Shown piece after piece: positions 1-64,000 of a DNA stretch of 64,000 bases. A model generated the notes under the pieces. That model was not told the origin of the DNA and did no database searches. It saw nothing but the letters and a program-made list of their open reading frames with translations. A program made the translations under genes and the position numbers. Position 1 is the stretch's first letter, and each line of letters opens with the position of its first letter. The DNA is from Patagioenas fasciata (Eukaryota; Chordata; Aves; Columbiformes; Columbidae), in assembly GCF_037038585.1 (NCBI RefSeq), contig NC_092521.1, positions 106,284,398 to 106,348,397 of the forward strand, read 5' to 3'.

Positions 1-1817
1 ATCGTCACAGGTAACCAGTTACTGTTTAAAAGGTTTTGTTTTATTTCAGAGGTGTGATTGTGTTCTTAGTGTTGTTTTCTACTCAAACATGTTGATAATA
101 AAACCTTAATAACCATTACTTTCACAATATATCACTGCTAGTCATTTTCCATCATGCTTTCAAGCTAATTGCTCTCCTGGAGCCTTTTTACATGATATCA
201 GCTAGGCTATCTGGCTTCATACTTCATTACATTAAAAACCACTAGGGGTAAGTCTGAATACCAAGAGAAAGAAAAGAAAAACTGGGAGAGAAATGGCTGT
301 TAGCTTTGTTAAGTCCATTTCCACATCTCAAATGCTTATTTTAGAGATACCAGGTTTGAATAAATCACAGGTGTTTTTACACAATTTTGAAGACAACTTG
401 GATCAAAACAGGAGACATTTCAACTGATACTTTTTTCAATAACACTGAAGATATTAACCATATTTGGAAGATAAAAGGGCAATCAAAGCCTACTTTTGGA
501 GTAGACTTTATAGTAGTTTTCTAAAGGTAACAGGTTTTTCAATAGTATTCAATAAATACACAAAACATTGCACATTCTAAAAACACTTCCCCACTCTATA
601 AATTTAGGAGCAGGAGAGTTATCTATACTGAGTTACCCAATACTGGATTAAATAAAGTAGTACACAAGTTGTTTAAGACTGAACAAAAAGGGAAACTTGC
701 TTTGCATTGAGTCCAAGCTGCATGAACAGTGGATCTTCAGAAGATCAGTCTATTAACCTCCCCTTAGACTCCAGGGGACAATTTAAGTTTAGGTTCAGGT
801 ATTTTCAAGGGCTTTCCACAAAAGTGCTTATTTATTTCCAACCAAGTAGCACAGTTAAATACTGATAAATTGTTAGGGGAAAAAAAAGAAACATTCAAAC
901 TAAACTCACTTGCTTGTAAGCACAGTAGATGTAATTTTAAATTACATGATAACCTACTGTTTTCTCCTACCGTGTCTTATTTCCAATAGGAAAGAAGAAA
1001 GAAAAGTAAAGGATTTCAAGAAGGGATTCTGGAAAAAAACTGCTCCTAATCCTAGCTCTGCTATGTATTTCTAGGACAACGCAGAAAATAATATCATGTA
1101 TACATCTCCAGAGGATGAAACTGTAGTGGCAGAGCCCCCCTCCGCCCCGGGGGGATGCCAGCCTGGCTGAGAGGTGAAGTCAGAGACAAAAGAAACTAAA
1201 GGAGCACCATTAGAAGGTAATAACGAGTGAGCAATAGCGGAACACATGCATGCAGAGCGAGTGGACAGCACATGCAGCCTATCATGTTATTGTATAACAC
1301 GAGTTACAACCAATCACATTGTTGTAAGGCGTGGACAGGGCAGCTTTGCTATAAAGCTAGCCTGGTCCGACAATAAAGTGAACTCTGTGAACATCATATT
1401 CGTGTGTCAGGTTCTGTGTCTCGCATGGAAAAAGCAACAGAAACTATGCCAAACACATCTGCATTTGTTAGATCGGTGTTAAATAAAACTGATTTCTTTA
1501 TAAGGTAATTTGTTAAAAGTTAATCACTTGGTTTTTTCAAGAATGTAATTTGATTATAAGCCCAGGGTTCCCAATATTAAAGAAAATAAAAATCTAAGTA
1601 GTATCAGAATTGTCTGATCCTATCAGGAAATTCTATAAAACATTTTGCTACACAAGCCAACCTGTTCTTTAAATATCATTGCTTGTGTCAATAGTAAAAA
1701 TCAATGGTTTATTCAATATTTTACAACAGTTATTCTAATTCAAGATACGAGTTATCCAGACTCAACAGGTAAATACTAATGGACATTACAAGTGTTTGTA
1801 AGATGACTTTTCCATAC
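1..1817 (-). other. SLC12A7: SLC12A7 intron 17 (partial)
   Basis: Intron sequence downstream of exon 17. It contains the solo LTR at 1122-1439. I see no further KCC4 exon in positions 1-1817 on either strand. Confidence 0.8.
1122..1439 (+). mobile_element. solo LTR, alpharetrovirus/ERVK-like layout
   Basis: 318 bp from TGTAGTGGC to GCAACA with a perfect 5-bp target duplication GAAAC (1117-1121 and 1440-1444). It has TATAAA at 1350-1355 and AATAAA at 1372-1377, so the poly(A) signal sits before the expected start site, as in alpharetroviral LTRs. No internal sequence remains, so it arose by LTR-LTR recombination. It lies in intron 17. Confidence 0.85.
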
Positions 1818-62032
<60,215 letters not shown>

Positions 62033-62103
62033 AACGCAGCCGATCCCGGGACGTACCCGCACCTTTCACCCAGCGGGCAGGATAAAGCAGCGCTGCCGCC
62101 CCC

Positions 62104-62113
62104 CTCACGTGAG
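62104..62113. promoter_or_regulatory. palindromic E-box CTCACGTGAG
   Basis: A perfect 10-bp palindrome with a CACGTG core, about 72 bp upstream of the SLC12A7 start codon. This core is bound by USF, MYC/MAX and MiT/TFE factors. Use in vivo is inferred. Confidence 0.5.
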
Positions 62114-62422
62114 AGCCATTTCCTCACTCAGCGAGGGGCGGGGGCCGGGATCGAGCCTCCGCCCCCTCCCGCCCCTTCGCCGCCTGACTGACGGCGCTGC
62201 GGCCGCGGCTCCGGAGAGGGAGGCGGGGGCCTGGGGGCGCGGGCAGCGGCTTCCCCTGGGGCGAGGAGGAAGAGGAAAGGGGTGGGTGCTATGAGCAGCT
62301 CTGATTTACAGACACGCAACTTCTCAGCTCAGAACCGAGGCAGGTTGGTGGGAGGATTTGTTCTCCCGCGGAGCGCTGAGGCGTTGGCGGGGTAAGTCGG
62401 TCCAGCCAGCCAGGCGAGGGAG

Positions 62423-62952
62423 GTGATTGGCCCGCTCTGCTCTGCGCTGGTGCGGCCTCACCTGGAGCACTGTGTACAGTTCTGGGCACCACAGGATAAA
62501 AAGGATATAAAGCTACTGGAGGGTGTCCAGAAGAAGGCTACGAAGTTGGTGAAGGGTTTGGAGGGGAAGCCGTGTGAAGAGCGGCTAAAGTCACTTGGTT
62601 TGTTCAGCCTGGAGGAGACTCGGGTAACCTCTTGGTGGCTACAGCTTCCTCACAGGAGGAGGAGGGGCAGGCATTGAACTCTTCTCTCTGGCGATCAGTG
62701 AGAGGGAATGGCAGGAAGATGTGCCAGGGGGAGGTTTAGGTTGGACATTAGGAAAAGGTTCTTCAGGTGGTGGAGCACTGGAACAGGCTCCCCAGAGAGG
62801 TGTCACGGCCCCAAGCCTGACAGTGTTCAAGAAGAGACTGGACAACATCCTCAGACACATGGTGTGAATTTTGGGGTTGTCATATACAGGGACAGGAGCT
62901 GGACTCGATCCTTATGGGTCCCTTCCAACTCAGGACATTTAAGATTCTATGA
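62423..62952 (+). mobile_element. CR1 LINE, 3' end
   Basis: About 530 bp of CR1 in plus orientation. It starts in the end of ORF2 ([20 protein letters not shown], then [18 protein letters not shown]), continues through the 3' UTR (GGACATTAGGAAAAGGTTCT, GGTGGAGCACTGGAACAGGC) and ends with GGGTCCCTTCCAACTC and the terminal ATTCTATGA. It is 5'-truncated, as usual, and lies about 390 bp upstream of the SLC12A7 start codon, at the edge of the CpG island. Confidence 0.93.
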
Positions 62953-64000
62953 AGTGTCTCCTGTGAGTTGACATAGTGCCATTGGGGAAAAAGCCCCAGA
63001 AGGGTGTGCACATGTGTCTGAATGTGTGGGAGCTACCCTGAGTTATTTCACTGGGCTTCTTCAGCTATGGGGTTTCGGCACAGAAAATTCTTCCTCTGTT
63101 TTAAACTTTGCCTTGCATATATCCTTACGGCACTGGGACCACCTGGCTGCTGCTCTTCAGACCTCAGCAGACAGAAACTATCTTCCGAAGGAAACTGTAG
63201 ACTGTAGGGCTCTGATCCTCCATGTCTGTAAAAAGTATGGCAGCATCCAGAAGGCCCAAGGAGGAGCTTTGCGGATCACATTTTGGACAAGAGGAGAAGA
63301 AAGTCCACTGTTTGCCTTGGGACTACCAGGAGATGAAGATAGTTCCCAGAAATCTGCCATGAGTTTCAGGGGGCAGCTGAGGGCCCCATGATTCAGGTTG
63401 GAGTCAGCATGTAAGCTCTGACCTTCACTTCAGTGAAGCAGATTCTATGAGTCAGTAGATGAGCAGTGTATCAACTTTAATATTAATGATGTAGCACTAG
63501 TGGTAAGCTATAGCTCTTGGTTACCTTAAACTTCCTTACCAGAGGAGGCATTTCTGCTCCAAAAGTAGATAAAACAGACTTGGAAGCTGAGGGTCTTTTT
63601 CTTGTCTCCCGCTATTCTACTATCTTCCCAGCGAAGTGCTGGAGCAGAAAGACTATTCATGTGGGTTTGTATTCATGTTCTCGCTTTTGGAAGGGAACTG
63701 ATGGGTTTGTGGGTCACATACCTCAGTGGGATGGAAGATGTCTACCTAACAGTACAGTCTGTCCCACAGCTTAGAGGACTTCAAAGAAGGGCGTGGGGAA
63801 AGTGGTTCCGGCCATCAAAAGTGACAGATGTGGAGGTGGTAGGGCAGCAAGGAAAGCAGAGGGAGAGAAGCTTGGTAACATTTTGATACCCGGTATAGGC
63901 TTCCAGTTCTACCTCCATTCAAACCATGGTGTAACTGCGGTAAAGAGAACAGTAACTGAATGAAAAAGGAGTTTCTGTATCGGGGATGTGTCTCTTCATC
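62953..64000. other. upstream flank, unassigned
   Basis: About 1 kb beyond the CR1 element. A 125-codon plus-strand frame (63014-63391) and shorter ones show no recognised domain, splice partner or conserved-looking motif. In mammals the neighbour on this side is a SLC6A amino-acid transporter; no exon of one is visible here. Confidence 0.6.

Noticed and set aside
63014-63391. A 125-codon plus-strand frame upstream of SLC12A7
   Set aside because: No domain, no neighbouring exon and no codon signature. Possible but unsupported.

Overview
This is vertebrate nuclear DNA, most likely from a bird. It is AT-rich and intron-rich, with one CpG-island promoter, several CR1 LINE fragments and LTR families of the kinds scattered through Neoavian genomes. 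There are no prokaryotic features. The species cannot be named from the sequence.

One host gene spans nearly the whole window on the minus strand: SLC12A7, the K-Cl cotransporter KCC4. I could place 17 consecutive coding exons, from the start codon at 62032 to a donor at 1817. All splice phases agree and together they give 744 uninterrupted codons: the cytosolic N-terminus, the 12-helix membrane domain with its large glycosylated loop, and the start of the C-terminal domain. The remaining C-terminal exons lie beyond position 1. The promoter is a CpG island at about 61.2-62.4 kb. Upstream of it lie a CR1 3' end and about 1 kb without a recognisable gene.

The introns hold the accessory material. 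Intron 6 carries a nearly complete ERVL/spuma-like endogenous provirus (27519-34423), antisense to the gene. It has 5-bp target duplications, two closely similar LTRs, a tRNA-Lys1,2-type primer site, gag and pol but no env; both genes are broken by frameshifts. A hAT-type MITE that is almost a perfect hairpin sits 41 bp before it. Solo LTRs lie in introns 17 (1122-1439), 13 (8962-9484), 3 (39477-40177), 2 (44001-44380) and 1 (53955-54930). CR1 remnants lie in introns 16, 8 and 1 and upstream of the promoter.

I found no convincing new biological system. The points most worth a second look are the unusual hydrophobic and Cys/His-rich N-terminal region of the provirus gag, its in-frame UAG between gag and pol, its Lys-type primer site, two solo LTRs of alpharetrovirus-like layout, and a symmetric SLC12A7 exon with a weak donor.
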